Notes under the pieces: model-generated
Seen by the model: the letters and a program-made list of their open reading frames with translations, nothing else
What the model was told of the DNA's origin: nothing
Databases searched by the model: none
Position numbers and translations under genes: made by a program
Part shown: piece after piece, positions 42,601-55,644 of the stretch
Numbering within the stretch: position 1 is the first letter of the stretch
Layout of the letters: the number at the start of each line of letters is the position of its first letter
NCBI RefSeq assembly: GCF_027409185.1
Contig: NC_084462.1
Span: 2,418,001 to 2,482,000 of the forward strand
Length of the DNA stretch: 64,000 bases
DNA from: Cynocephalus volans
Taxonomy: Eukaryota > Chordata > Mammalia > Dermoptera > Cynocephalidae
Reading direction: 5' to 3'

Positions 42601-42625
42601 GAAACTGTTATAGTAGCTTGAAGCT

Positions 42626-43425
42626 CATCAAATCTCCTTCGCCAATTTAACTTTTATATAGTTTTGGAGGCTGGGAAGTCCATGTCCCAGGGGACACATC
42701 TGGTGAGAACTTTCTTCTTGGTGTGGACTCTCTGCAGAGTTAGTTTCTGAGGCTGGGATAAGTCCAAAGTCCAGGGAACACATCCAGTGAAGGTCTTCCT
42801 TGGTGGTGGAGTTTCTGAGGCACTCTGTGGGTCAAAAGCCCAGGTAGGTCCTCTGCTCCAGAGCTCACAAAGGCTGCAATCAAGGTCTCGAAGACATATA
42901 ATTTCAACTCACCCCATGCAGTTATACTTGTGGGTTATGAATCATATAGTTTATGTAACTCTTCTTAAAGATATTTTTCAAAAACTCTTCTGACCTTCAA
43001 TTATAATTTGGACTGATTGCTTTCCAATCATACAGCTATTATACTGAGGTTTCTTTTCATCACAAAGCTAGGTTGGTTCCACTGTTTCTTACATCCAATG
43101 TCTTCCTCATTCTGGATTTTTAACTTTTGCTCTAGTAATTTCCTTTTTCAAAAAGATTGTATGCTCGATTTTTTGAGTACCAGCATGTCCAAAAAATCTT
43201 TAATTTGCTCTCATACATGAGATGTTTTGACTGGTTATAAAAATTCCAGATTTCAAATGATTTTCTCTAGAATTTTGAAGACATTATTCTGGCATCTTCT
43301 CTAGCAACGTGTGTTAGAGATGAAAAGCTTGCTACCTATTCATTCCTTTTCTCCTTATTCTTTGAATTAAGAAATTCTACCAGAATATGCATAAATACAC
43401 AGTTGTTCATCTGTATCTGTGGGTT
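42626..43425. repeat. MaLR-like fragment and unassigned AT-rich sequence
   Basis: GTTTTGGAGGCTGGGAAGTCC near 42,662 fits a reversed MaLR LTR. A similar unit follows about 80 bases later (GAGGCTGGGATAAGTCCAAAG). From 42,890 to 43,390 only AT-rich unassigned sequence is seen. Confidence 0.35.
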
Positions 43426-44282
43426 CAGTTCCTGGCCGCAACAACCCCAGGACTCTCTCGCACCTACTCCACCTGCAGCGCCGGGTCTGTGGCTTAGTGG
43501 CCCCGGGCCCCTGCGGCCACGGAGAGACACCTCCCACTGGACACGTGGGGAGTCCGAAACCCAGAAGGGGCAGCGCGACGAGTGAGGAAGCCCGCCGCAG
43601 GGCCAGGACTAGACGCAGGTCTGCTGACTCCCAGCCCGGGGTTTTGACCGCTGGAGCTGTAATAAATGTTACCATGAGTGTAACAATTTTCCTGAGTTCT
43701 CAGAGTCCTTCCAGAGAATTACCGAACCTGAGGGTCCCCTCCCCTTTCTGGGCCTCAGTTTTCCCGGTATACTCAAGAAGGATACTGGTTTTAAGGATTC
43801 TCAGAACAAGCCTCAGTGGGTTCCGTCCACTCGTGCCTCAGTGCCAGCCTACCTGAGGTCCCGCTCCTTTTCCTGGCAACAACCACCCTCCACGCCTCTT
43901 TCAGCCAATCCTCGCGCTAGCCCGGCTTCTAGCCACGCCCCTAATTCCGCCCCCGTTACTGTCCCGTCTCTAACACCGGCCCTTCCCTGCTTCTGGGCCG
44001 CGCGCCAGCCATGTCCTTGCAGCCTCATTGGCCGCCACCACATTCACGCACCTTTCCATTCCCCTCTGTGACCTAAACCGCCGAGACTGCTCGGGGCCGC
44101 TCTTCAGGCTAAAGATGGGGAGAGTAAAGTGAAGTGTCATTAGACAGTTGGGTCCTCAAGTGCCAGGGCTTTGGGGCTTTAAACTGTGGGTCAACCTCTC
44201 ACGCAAAGTTCACTCCCCGACAGGCAATATCTACGTTGGTAGCGCCGCTGCGTGCGCAGCTTCTTGCGTAGCCTCTTTAACG

Positions 44283-44309
44283 AACTGCAATTCCCAGAAT
44301 CTCGCGAGA
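44283..44309 (+). promoter_or_regulatory. ZNF143-like site fused to TCTCGCGAGA
   Basis: AACTGCAATTCCCAGAAT (44283-44300) resembles the ZNF143 site. It overlaps by one base the perfect palindrome TCTCGCGAGA (44300-44309), a known element of TATA-less mammalian promoters. Confidence 0.6.
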
Positions 44310-44524
44310 CTTGGGCTCCTCAGCCAGACGCGCCTCCGACGGCGGAGGCGGAGGGAACCCTGGCGTCCAAGGCCGATTTCGCTTGGGGTACACGGTGTCA
44401 GGGGTTTTCCTGGCTTCCGCTTGCGGAGTGGAGGAGAAAGCGGCTACACCGGCCGTCGTTTCATTTCGGCCAATCACAGGTTACGTTCTGTGAGCCACTC
44501 TCCCCACCCCACTCCCCCAGTTCC

Positions 44525-44578
44525 GTCTCCAAGGCAACGGTCAACTCTGGAAGCGCACCAGCCCGTCTCCATGGCAAC
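44525..44578 (+). promoter_or_regulatory. Pair of RFX X-boxes, 40 bp apart
   Basis: GTCTCCAAGGCAAC (44525-44538) and GTCTCCATGGCAAC (44565-44578) both fit the X-box rule. The second is close to the ideal GTNNCCATGGNAAC. RFX2/RFX3 use such sites in ciliary and spermatogenic genes. Confidence 0.6.
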
Positions 44579-44640
44579 TGGCTATGCACCGGCTCTAGGC
44601 GAGGGCCTCATATTGCAGAGCAAGACAGCGTGATCTGGTC

Positions 44641-45730
44641 ATACAACTTGATGGAAAACGTATATCAGAGCAGAAGGAAAGGAGGAAAAACTGGGCAGGG
44701 CGGGACTGAAAGAGTTGGTGTCAGGGAAGATTTCTCAGAGGAGGTGGGTGGGTCTTTGAATAAGGCTTTGAGGCATGAGTAGGAGATCCCCAGGAAGAGA
44801 AGAAAAGAAGGGGAAAAAATATTTACTTAGCTATCTGGCCAAAATTAAAACCTGTATTTAATAACGCCTTAATAAAACAACGTCTTAAAGACGTTGTGGG
44901 GAAAGCACCATTCTCCTGCCTTGCTGGTAGGGACGGGAATGGCTTCAGCCTTTGAGGAAGTAAATCAGTCAGTTGGTGCCTATTTTCTGAGAACCTGCTA
45001 TGTGCCAGGCAGTGCTGTAGGCGCTGGGGATACAGCGGTGAAAGACACACGGGGCGTTAGGCAGCAGGCGGTAAATACAAGACAGGTAATTGGATATTCC
45101 AAGTGCTATGAAGTAAACAGGCAAGGCGCTGAGATAGAAATGAAGGGGGGACTGTAGGATCAAGAAACATAATTCTTTGAGAGCATACATGTGAAATAAA
45201 AACAATATAAATCTCAAGAGAAGTGTAGAGGAATATTAAGGAATAGTGAGTGGAGTTTGCCCTTAAAGTAGGCTTCTTCTTCTTGGTGTTTGTGACAGTT
45301 TGAGTGGGGATTTTTTTTTTTTTTTTTTACTCCCAGCTGAAGGCATCATGTGATCCTAGGTTAAACAGGATAAATGCTTTTCTTTTAGTACTTTTGGCTG
45401 TTCAGCCAGTAAATTATCTTTCTTGTTTGAGATATTTTTAGTTAAGTTTTCTGCCACTTGAAACCCGAAATATCCTTACTAATACAGTCCTATTATTCCC
45501 ATTTAAAAGATAAGGAAACTGGAAAAAGAAAAAAAAGGATAAGGAAACTGGTAAGACAGCAAGGCAAGGACACAGGCGAGATTTGAAATTAGGTTCTGTT
45601 AGACTCAAAATCCCATTGTTCTTTGTTACTACGTTTGTATAGGGGGATGAACCTTGAGAAGGAAGTGGCCCAAAAGTGCTGGGATAGGTAACGAGAAGGT
45701 ACACGCATGGCTGCATACAGTAGGATGAGG
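44641..45730. other. Sequence after the CpG island, partly L2-like
   Basis: An L2/MIR motif (CTATGTGCCAGGCAGTGCTG) lies at 44,998-45,060. A T-tract is at 45,310-45,329. No supported exon was seen, though GAG|GTGGGT near 44,742 could serve as a donor. Confidence 0.4.
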
Positions 45731-45734
45731 GAAT

Positions 45735-46145
45735 TACACTTCAGGGTGCTTTTAGCTGCAAGTAACACTCTGCACTTGTCAACAAGCAGGTTAAACATTT
45801 ATTTCCAGACAGTTATTTTCCCATGTAGCAAGATGTTCAGATGAACAGGGTTCCAGGGCTGGTTATTTGAGCAGCTGAACCACGGTAGGACTGTTTCTTT
45901 CTCCTCATAGACTTAAGATAGCTGCTGCATTCCCTGCATCATGCCTTTACTCAACAACACTCAAAGTGGGGAGGGAGAAAAGTCAAAGGTTTCTCCTTGC
46001 CCATCTCCCTTTATATCAGGAAGAGAAGATCCTTTTCTGGGATCCTTCTGACCATCAACCACCCCTGCCCCATAGCTCATGAATGGAGCCATGTGCCAAT
46101 CCCTGGACCAATCACTGACAGCAGAACATGGGAGTATCATGACAA
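45735..46145 (+). repeat. Unresolved ancient repeat
   Basis: CTTTTAGCTGCAAGTAACAC through ATGAATGGAGCCATGTGCC resembles the block at 7,085-7,240 in its first part. Family not named. Confidence 0.3.
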
Positions 46146-46475
46146 GTCTGAGGACCTGGGGGCAAGGTGGGTGGAGCCCATTTTCCCCAAGCAAATACTA
46201 GCCCACATCTGAATAAAACAGTGGTTTTGTTGGCAAGGATGAAAAGGGGACTCAGTATTGGAGATCAACCACAGGGTCTGCAGAAGCTAACAAAATATCC
46301 TAGTATATGTGCTAAGATAATGAGACACAGAAACATAAGCCCCAGCTGTGGAATATGCCTCCAAAATGAAAGCCAATATCCAGATTATATGTATAGCGTA
46401 TAATGATAATTTAAAGCCCACTGAAATAGTAGGGGGAAATATTTAAAATTATATAGAACTTCTCTAGGAAATTTA

Positions 46476-46660
46476 TTTATTTATTTGTTTGTTTGCTTGT
46501 TTTTAAAAGATGACCGGTAAGGGGATCTTAACCCTTGACTTGGTGTTGTCAGCACCACGCTCACCCAGTGAGCCAACCGGCCATTCCTCTATGGGGTCCA
46601 AACCCGGGGCCTTGGTGTTATCAGCACCGCACTCTCCCAAGTGAGCCACGGGCCGGCCTG
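46476..46660 (-). mobile_element. Dimeric tRNA-Ile SINE
   Basis: Two arms end at GCCACGGGCCGGCCTG. A 15-base duplication, TCTCTAGGAAATTTA, flanks it exactly (46461-46475 and 46661-46675), indicating a fairly recent insertion. Confidence 0.9.
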
Positions 46661-46713
46661 TCTCTAGGAAATTTAAGATAATAAACTGAAAATTAGAACT
46701 TAAGAGGGAGAGT

Positions 46714-47215
46714 GTAGTAGTCAGAATAACGGCCCCACAAAGATGTCCATGTCCTAACCCCTGAAATCTATGAATATGTGGCCTTAAATGGCAAAAGGGA
46801 CTTTGCAGGTGTGATTAAATTCAGAATCCTGAGATGGGTAGATGATCCTGGTTTATCCAGGTGAGCCCATTGTAATCACAAGGATCCTTATAAGAGGGAG
46901 GCAGGACAGTCGAAGTCAGAGAGAGACTTGAAAATGCTGTGCTGCTGGCTTTGACGATGGAGGAAGGGGCCATAAGGAATGCAGGTGGCCTCTAGAAACA
47001 GAAGATGCAAGGAAACAGATTATTCCCCAGAGCCACTAGAAGGAACGCAGCCCTGCCAACACCTTAATTTTAACCCAGTGAAACCCATTTTAGGCTTTCT
47101 ATTTTGAAACCCATTTTGGATCTTCTTCTGGGATCATAAGACAGTAAATTTGTGTTGTTTTAAGCCACCAAGTTAAGGTAATTTGTTACAGCAGCCAATA
47201 GGAAACTACTGTAAT
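46714..47215 (+). mobile_element. MLT1-type LTR
   Basis: TAGTCAGAATAACGGCCCC, AGGATCCTTATAAGAGGGAGG, CCTGCCAACACCTTAATTTT and the end GCAGCCAATAGGAAACTACTG follow MLT1 order. A short internal duplication (AAACCCATTTTAGGC / AAACCCATTTTGGATC) lies near 47,082-47,118. Confidence 0.7.
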
Positions 47216-47254
47216 TCAAGGTGTTATTAAGGTGGCTGGTTTTGAGGTATTTTA

Positions 47255-48275
47255 TTTTTCATTCAACAAATGTTCTTGAAGCCTACCAGGTTCCAGGCAC
47301 TGACCAAGGAGCTGGAGATACAGCTGGGAACAACACATGAAAATATCCCCATGTAGCTCATTTCATGTTCTAGTTGGAGAGACAATAGATAAATGAAAAG
47401 AGTGTAAGTGTGTCTTAGACCATTCTGGCTGCTATAGACTGAGTGGCTTATAAACAACAAAAATCTGTTTCTCACAGTCCTGGAATCTGGGAAGTCCAAG
47501 ATCAAGGTGCCAACAGATTCAGTGTCTGGTGAAGGCTTCTTGGTTCATAGACGACCGTCATCTCACTGTCCTCACATGGTGGAAGGGGCAAGGGAGCTCT
47601 CTGGGGTTTCTTTATAAGGGCACTAATCCCATTCACAAGGGCTCTGCCCTCATGAACTAATCACCTCCCAAAAGCCTCACCTCCAAATAATCACATTAGG
47701 GGTTAGGTTTCAACATGTGAATTTGGGGGGACACATTCAGACCATAGCAAAGGGTGTTAAGGAAAAACCTCTCTGAGAGGGGACTTTGAGCAGAGATCCA
47801 AAAGTGGGGAGGAAGCGATGTGGACATCTGTGAGGATAGAATTCTAGGCAGAGGGAAAAGCTAAGGCAAACGTAGGGAGATGGGAGTGCTGGTGCATGTG
47901 GGAAGGAGCAAGGAGGCCCAAGTGGCTGGAGCAGAATGAGCAAGGGGGAGCCGCTGTGAGAGAGGGGCCAGGGGCCAGACCGAGCAGGGCTCAGACTGCA
48001 CTTGAAGGGCTTCGATGTTTACTGGGAGAGGTGTGGGGTGCTGCTTGAGGGCTTGGAGCAGAAGTGTCATGTGATAGGCTTATGTTTTAGCAGGACTCCT
48101 CTGACTGCTACGTTGAGGTTAGACAGTGTGGAGGCAAAGATAGAAGTAGGGAGACCTGTGAGGAGGCGACTGCCACAGTCCATGCAGGGGAAGATGTTGG
48201 GAGATGTTGAGAGGGGTGGGAAGTGGTCAAATTCAACATCTGAAGGAAGAGTTGATAGGATTTACTGAATGGGGG
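47255..48275 (+). repeat. L2-like ancient repeat split by an MLT1
   Basis: The left piece (CTACCAGGTTCCAGGCACTG) stops at about 47,410. The right piece resumes at 47,751 (GGAAAAACCTCTCTGAGAGG) and runs to GATAGGATTTACTGAATGG. The gap is the MLT1 at 47,411-47,750. Same family as 8.7-9.8 and 55.6-56.4 kb. Confidence 0.5.
47411..47750 (-). mobile_element. MLT1-type LTR
   Basis: GTGTCTTAGACCATTCTGGCTGC to GGGGGACACATTCAGACCATAGC is a complete reversed MLT1-type LTR. Confidence 0.7.
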
Positions 48276-48640
48276 GGCGAGGGATAAGAGAAAGAGTTGC
48301 TTTCTTTGTTTGGGTTGCCAAGTTGATAGGAGATAAACCTGGAGCTTCTGGTGGCCACCTTGCTACCATAAGGGGAGAACCTGCCAGAAAATGAATCTAA
48401 CCAAAAAAAAAAAAAAAAAGAGCTGAGAGAAGGAGGGAATGGATTGCTGACAGGTCACTTATACACCTGGATCCATCTGTTCCTGAAGGTGAACCTTTTG
48501 AATTACATAAGCCAATAAATTTCATTTCTTCCTTAAGCAAGCAGAATACTTTTGGCTGATAGTAAATCTCTACTTCACATCATAAACAACAACAAAAAAA
48601 TCCAGATGAAATAAAATTTTAATTTTTAGAAATAATAAAA
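48276..48640. other. Unassigned, A-rich intergenic sequence
   Basis: A pure A-tract lies at 48,402-48,419 and another A-run at 48,592-48,600. No gene signal was seen. Confidence 0.35.
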
Positions 48641-48642
48641 GA

Positions 48643-48730
48643 GGGCCGGCCCGTGTCTCACTTGAGAGAATGTGGTGCTGACAACACTGAGTCAAGGGTT
48701 AAGATCCCCTTACTGGTCTTTAAAAAAAAA
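48643..48730 (+). mobile_element. Single-arm version of the CYN dimer
   Basis: It starts GGGCCGGCCCGTGTCTCAC, like the left arm of the dimers. It then passes to the right-arm end (ACACTGAGTCAAGGGTTAAG) and an A9 tail. It looks like a recombined dimer that kept the left-arm start and right-arm end. Confidence 0.65.
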
Positions 48731-48789
48731 GTACTAGAATCAAATACAGGAGAACTTTTTCTTTATAACCTTGGGGGTGAGGAAGGCCA

Positions 48790-49470
48790 TTCTTAGCATG
48801 ATCGTAGGCCCAAGAACTATGAAGAAAAATAAAAATAGATTGTAATACCTAAAAATTTAAAAATTATGTGTAACAAAATATGCCATAAACAGAATTGAAA
48901 AAGAAATAAACTGGGAGAAAATATTAGTAACATATATCAAAGGGTTAATATGCATAATGTATAAAGACTTGCTGTTATTACAAACCAATACAAAAAGAAT
49001 GCCCAATTAAAAATGGGCAAAATACATAAACAGGCAATTCACAGAATACGAAACATCAATAAACACATAAAAAGATCATTCATCTCACCATCAACAGGAC
49101 ATTTTTACCTCTCAGCTTTAAAATGTTCAAAAAATAACGAATACCAAATATTTGAGAAGGAAGTAGAGGAACAGAGAAATAGGCCTCATATACACTTCCA
49201 GGAGTCATGTAAACCATACATACAACCTTTTTTTGGAAGACTAGCAATAACTAGGAAAATTTTAAATGCAGCATTATATGATCCCACAGAATATGTGTAG
49301 GAATTCATCTCATAGACATGCTTACAAATGTGTCCAATAATAAAAGACCAGTGATGGGAAAAAATGGAAACAACCAAAATGTCCATTAATAGGAATTAGT
49401 TGAATAAATTAAAGAAACCCTAGCATTAAATATTATGCAGCTGTTAAAAATGAAGATTCAGGAGCTTTTG
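48790..49470 (+). mobile_element. L1 ORF2-derived fragment
   Basis: AATAAACTGGGAGAAAATATTAG, AAATGGGCAAAATACATAAAC and AACCAAAATGTCCATTAATAGG are standard L1 ORF2 3' text. Many stops are present. Confidence 0.55.
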
Positions 49471-49479
49471 GATAGCTGA

Positions 49480-50165
49480 ACACATGGAGGTTCCTTTACC
49501 GTGGCACACCTGGGGAGGGCCCTGAAGCTCCACGCCCCTTCCTGTATACCTTGCCCTATGCATCCCTTTATCGGTATCCTTTGTGATATCCTTTATAATA
49601 AACCGGTAAATATAATAATTCAGGAAGGCAATTCCAGGAAGACATCCTAGCAAGAGGGATTTAAATTGGATCTTGAAGAAAAGTTTGAAAATGGCTTCCT
49701 GGTTACCACACATAGCCTTTTCCAAGCAGGACCCAACTGAATCCCCCAACCTCTGTTCCAGTCTCTGAACTTGAGTCAAACTCTAGCCACAGGGAGTTCC
49801 AACCATTTCTCCAGCATGCCCAGCTCTTTCATACACGTGGTTCCCTCTGCCTGTGATGTTCTTCGTCCTCTGTGATATGAGTGCTAGGGCCAGATCATCT
49901 GGGTTCAAATTCAGGACTGCTAGTTACCAGCTGGGTGACCCTGAGCAAGTCAGTTAACCTCTCTGTGCCTTAATTTCATATAGAAACACTAGATAACAAT
50001 GTATTCACCTCGTTGGGTTATTTTAACTTACTTAGAACAGTTTCTGGCACATGTTAAGTGCTCAATAAATGCTAGATCCTGTTACGAAAATGAAGATACA
50101 TATATACATACATATGTATATATTTTTCTGTAATATGCATAATATGTGTATATTTTGTATTGTCA
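49480..50165 (+). repeat. MIR element and AT microsatellite
   Basis: A MIR spans about 49,885-50,085 (CATCTGGGTTCAAATTCAGG to TAAGTGCTCAATAAATGC). A (TA/CA)n run follows at 50,096-50,158. Bases 49,480-49,880 are unassigned. Confidence 0.6.
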
Positions 50166-50205
50166 TGGGAAAATAGCCACATTATACCAAGTAAAAAAAA
50201 GTAAC

Positions 50206-50211
50206 TTTATT
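50206..50211 (-). terminator. Candidate poly(A) signal from a SINE tail
   Basis: On the minus strand AATAAA arises at the end of the SINE A-tail, about 240 bases after the stop codon of the minus-strand ZNF gene. No other AATAAA was seen between the stop and this point. Use of the site is inferred. Confidence 0.4.
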
Positions 50212-50376
50212 TTTTTTTTTTAAAGATGACCAGTAAGGGGATCTTAACCCTTGACTTGGTGTTGTCAGCACCACGCTCTCCCAGTGAGCTAACTGGCCAT
50301 CCCTATATGGGATCCGAACCTGGGGCCTTGGTGTTATCAGCACCACACTCTCCCAAGTGAGCCACGGGCCCACCCT
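50212..50376 (-). mobile_element. Dimeric tRNA-Ile SINE in the 3'UTR of the minus-strand ZNF
   Basis: Two arms, each carrying the tRNA-derived core, end at GCCACGGGCCCACC. The element lies 76 bases past the ZNF stop codon, in the same orientation as the gene. Several substitutions relative to other copies indicate moderate age. Confidence 0.8.
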
Positions 50377-50451
50377 GGCCTAGGTACATGTTGATGAAGG
50401 TTGGGCTGAGCCTCACAGCACAGCTGCCAGTTTGTTGCATGCTTAGGTTGT

Positions 50452-53230
<2,779 letters not shown>

Positions 53231-53234
53231 TAGC

Positions 53235-53660
53235 TATAGTGGATTGAATTATATTCCCCCAAAATTCACTGAAGCTTGAAGTGTGTCCCCTAAATTTTAT
53301 GTATTAGAAACTTAGCCCCCACTGTAACTGTTAAGAGGGTGGGAGATCCTATTACGGTAATTGAAAGGTGGAGCCTTGCACAGGTGATTAGACTGTAAGA
53401 CCGTGCTGTAGTGAATGGATTAAAAATGGTGGTCAGGGGCGTGGTTCTGAGGGCTTTAAATGAAGAGAGAGGAGAGTCTGTCTCTCTCCTCTCTCTGCTT
53501 CCACCATCTTGGAATGTGAGACCACTGGGTCACTGTTGCCACCACCAGATGGACTTTAGACTTCCCAGCTTCAGAAACTGTAAGTAATACATTTCGTTCC
53601 TCTTTATGAATTACCCATTCTGTGCATTTTGTTATAAGCAATTGAAACAGACTAATACAG
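53235..53660 (+). mobile_element. MaLR-type LTR
   Basis: TATAGTGGATTGAATTATATTCC, AACTTAGCCCCCACTGTAAC, and the end AATTGAAACAGACTAATACA fit a MaLR (MST/MLT) LTR. A truncated sister copy is at 54,615-54,715 (GTAGTGGATTGAATTGTATC). Confidence 0.6.
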
Positions 53661-53727
53661 CAGAGAAAAGCATGTCCACATGACCCTCACAGAGAGAGGA
53701 ATGACTTGGAAGCCTACACTTGACCAT

Positions 53728-54115
53728 ACAGGCAGTCTTCAACTTATGAAGGTTTCACTTATGATGGTTTAGCTTATGATTTTCTAACTTTACGACGGTG
53801 CAAAAGCAATATGCATTCAGTAGAAACTGTACTTTGAGTACCCATATGACCATTCTGTTTTTCATTGTCAGCAGAGTATTCAACAAATTACACTGAGATA
53901 TAACACTCTGTTCTAAAACAGGCTTTGTGTTACATGATTTTGCCCAACTGTAGACTAATGTTAAGTGTTCTAAGGATGATTAAGGTAGTCTAGGCTAGGC
54001 TATGCTGTTCAGTAGGTTAGGTGTATTAAATGCATTTTTGACTTATACCATATTTTCAACTAATGATGGGTTTATCAGGATGTAACCTCTTCATAAGTTG
54101 AGGAGTATCTGAATA
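53728..54115 (+). mobile_element. Non-autonomous Tigger-type element (MER44/Tigger7-like)
   Basis: ACAGGCAGTCTTCAACTTATGAAGG at one end and TCTTCATAAGTTGAGGAGTATC at the other are inverted ends. The body holds AGTAGGTTAGGTGTATTAAATG, familiar from this family. No transposase is present. Confidence 0.65.
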
Positions 54116-54139
54116 TTTGTTCTTACTGTCCTTGTATTA

Positions 54140-54760
54140 CATTTGCTATGAGAAATTTTAGCGGTGAGTACAACTTGTTGACTCATGTGAATCCTTCCAG
54201 AAAATAACCAAACTAGGGAGTGGTTGTGGGACCCCCAAAACAGAGACATGACAACTAAATGTTATGTGGGATTCTGAAAATAATCTTGGTATTGTTGGAC
54301 TAGGCAATGGTTTCTTAGATATGACACCAAAAGCACAAACAGCAAAAGAGTAGATAAATTGAACATCATCAGAATTAAAAACTTTTGTGCTTCAAAAATA
54401 CTATCAAAAAAGCATTAATAAGACAACTTGCAGAATGGGAGAAAAAGTTTTGCAAGTCATAAATCTGATAAGGGACTCATATTCAGAATACAGAAAGAAT
54501 ATTTACAAGTCAATGATAAAAAGAAACAAACCAATTAAAAATGAGCAGATGGGCTGGCTGTTTAGCTCAGTTGGTTAGAGTGTGGTGGTCAGTATGGTGG
54601 TTAAGGCACAGGGTCCATGTAGTGGATTGAATTGTATCTGCCCAAAACTCACTGAAGCTTAAATTGTGTCCCCCAAGTTTTGTGTATTAGAAACTTGGCC
54701 CCCACTGTGACTATGAATCTTCTTAGATTTTTCAAAGTTTTTGTAATTATCAAACATAGC
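54140..54760 (+). mobile_element. LTR end, L1 fragment, one-arm SINE and MaLR fragment
   Basis: In order: an LTR 3' end (54,140-54,260, AACCAAACTAGGGAGTGG), an L1 ORF2 piece (54,300-54,547, AAATTGAACATCATCAGAATT), a partial tRNA-Ile SINE (54,552-54,600, GGCTGTTTAGCTCAGTTGG), and the MaLR fragment to 54,715. Confidence 0.5.
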
Positions 54761-55640
54761 TTTTATTTCATTTCTGAAAAATATCGGTAAATATTAAATA
54801 TACATGAGGCTTTTACAGAACAATCTTGCAATCTGAAGAAAGGAAGATGTAAAGAAGAAATGATTGAGCAGAAAGCACATCCATTTAGAATTTGTTGGAG
54901 GGGATTGGTTTTTTTGGTGCCAGTAGATTCGTTCATGGAATACCCGTTAATTATATAATTATCATATGCCAACCACAGTGTTGGGGGTGGGTGACCTTAT
55001 GCCGAATAAGATATTTGGTCCTTGCCCTCAGAGAGGAGGGAGGGGCAGGCTCATTTGGACACATCCTATTTATCTCTTTAGCACCCCTGCCTTTGAAGAA
55101 CCACTGTTCCCCTTTCCCTGTACTCTTGGTGGGCTGGTAATCATAGTCTCTTTAATCCCTCACCTCCAGAGTGGACGTGAGGCTTAGGCTGGCCAATTAT
55201 AACCCCCCATCCACCAGGCCATACAAATTGGTTAAAGATCCAGAGGGAGCCAATCAGAATTTTCCTTGAGATTAATATATGGGGTTGCTAGGCAGAATAT
55301 GTTTGAAACTGTGGATAGTCATGTTGAGTGCCACTTGGAAAGGCCTATAGATAGAATGAAGCCAGAAACAGACAAAATCAACGTGTGGTAGGAAAAAAAG
55401 AAAGAAAGAAAGAAAACAAACAAAATGTGGGTGGGGAGAGAAGGAAGGAGAGAAAGAGAAAAAACATGTGAGCCCTGACAATATCATTTAAGGCCTTAGA
55501 TCCATCTATGCCCAAAGTCTTCTTACACTGCCACACCTTCCAGTTATATGGGCCAAAAAATCTAATTTTTCTTAAACTATTTTGATTCTCTACATGCAAG
55601 AGTCCTACGAATACATCAGATAACTACAATAACACTAATT
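54761..55640. other. Intron sequence with L2-like piece
   Basis: A short L2-like motif (TCATATGCCAACCACAGTG; GGTCCTTGCCCTCAGAGAGG) is at 54,960-55,035. A purine-rich (AAAG)n tract lies at 55,392-55,460. No exon was seen. Confidence 0.4.
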
Positions 55641-55644
55641 ATTA

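Larger units (their letters stand above)
36725..42625 (-). mobile_element. Nearly full-length LINE-1, broken ORFs
   Basis: Minus-strand order from right to left is 5'UTR (about 42,625-42,135), ORF1 (42,132 to about 41,300), ORF2 (about 40,970-36,990), 3'UTR and A-rich tail (36,725). About 5.9 kb remains. ORF1 begins MNKHQRKDTRNMKNQES and has a coiled-coil part. ORF2 keeps the endonuclease start (TLNVKGFNSPIKRHRLADWI, QETHLT), the SDHNG motif, the RT box LFADDMILY and the C-terminal Cys/His knuckle ([15 protein letters not shown]). Frame changes, stops and an internal SINE (39391-39564) prevent expression of intact proteins. Target-site duplications were not found. Confidence 0.85.
43430..44640. 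promoter_or_regulatory. Orphan CpG-island promoter
   Basis: CpGs are dense at 43,430-43,630 and again at 43,860-44,590. The island holds CCAAT boxes (43905-43909, reversed at 44027-44031, 44470-44474), a ZNF143-like site, the TCTCGCGAGA palindrome and two X-boxes. This set is typical of a constitutive bidirectional promoter. Neither flanking ZNF gene starts here. No coding first exon was recognised: frames such as 44,148-44,633 look like GC-biased chance frames. A weak LTR end (GCTGTAATAAATGTTACC, about 43,655) separates the two parts. Confidence 0.6.

Noticed and set aside
42136-42650. Long plus-strand frames over the triplet tract
   Set aside because: They come from CTG/CCG composition antisense to the L1 5'UTR; no splice or domain support.
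44148-44782. Overlapping plus-strand frames of 161 and 176 codons in the CpG island
   Set aside because: GC-rich sequence lacks stops by chance; no recognisable domain and poor start contexts.
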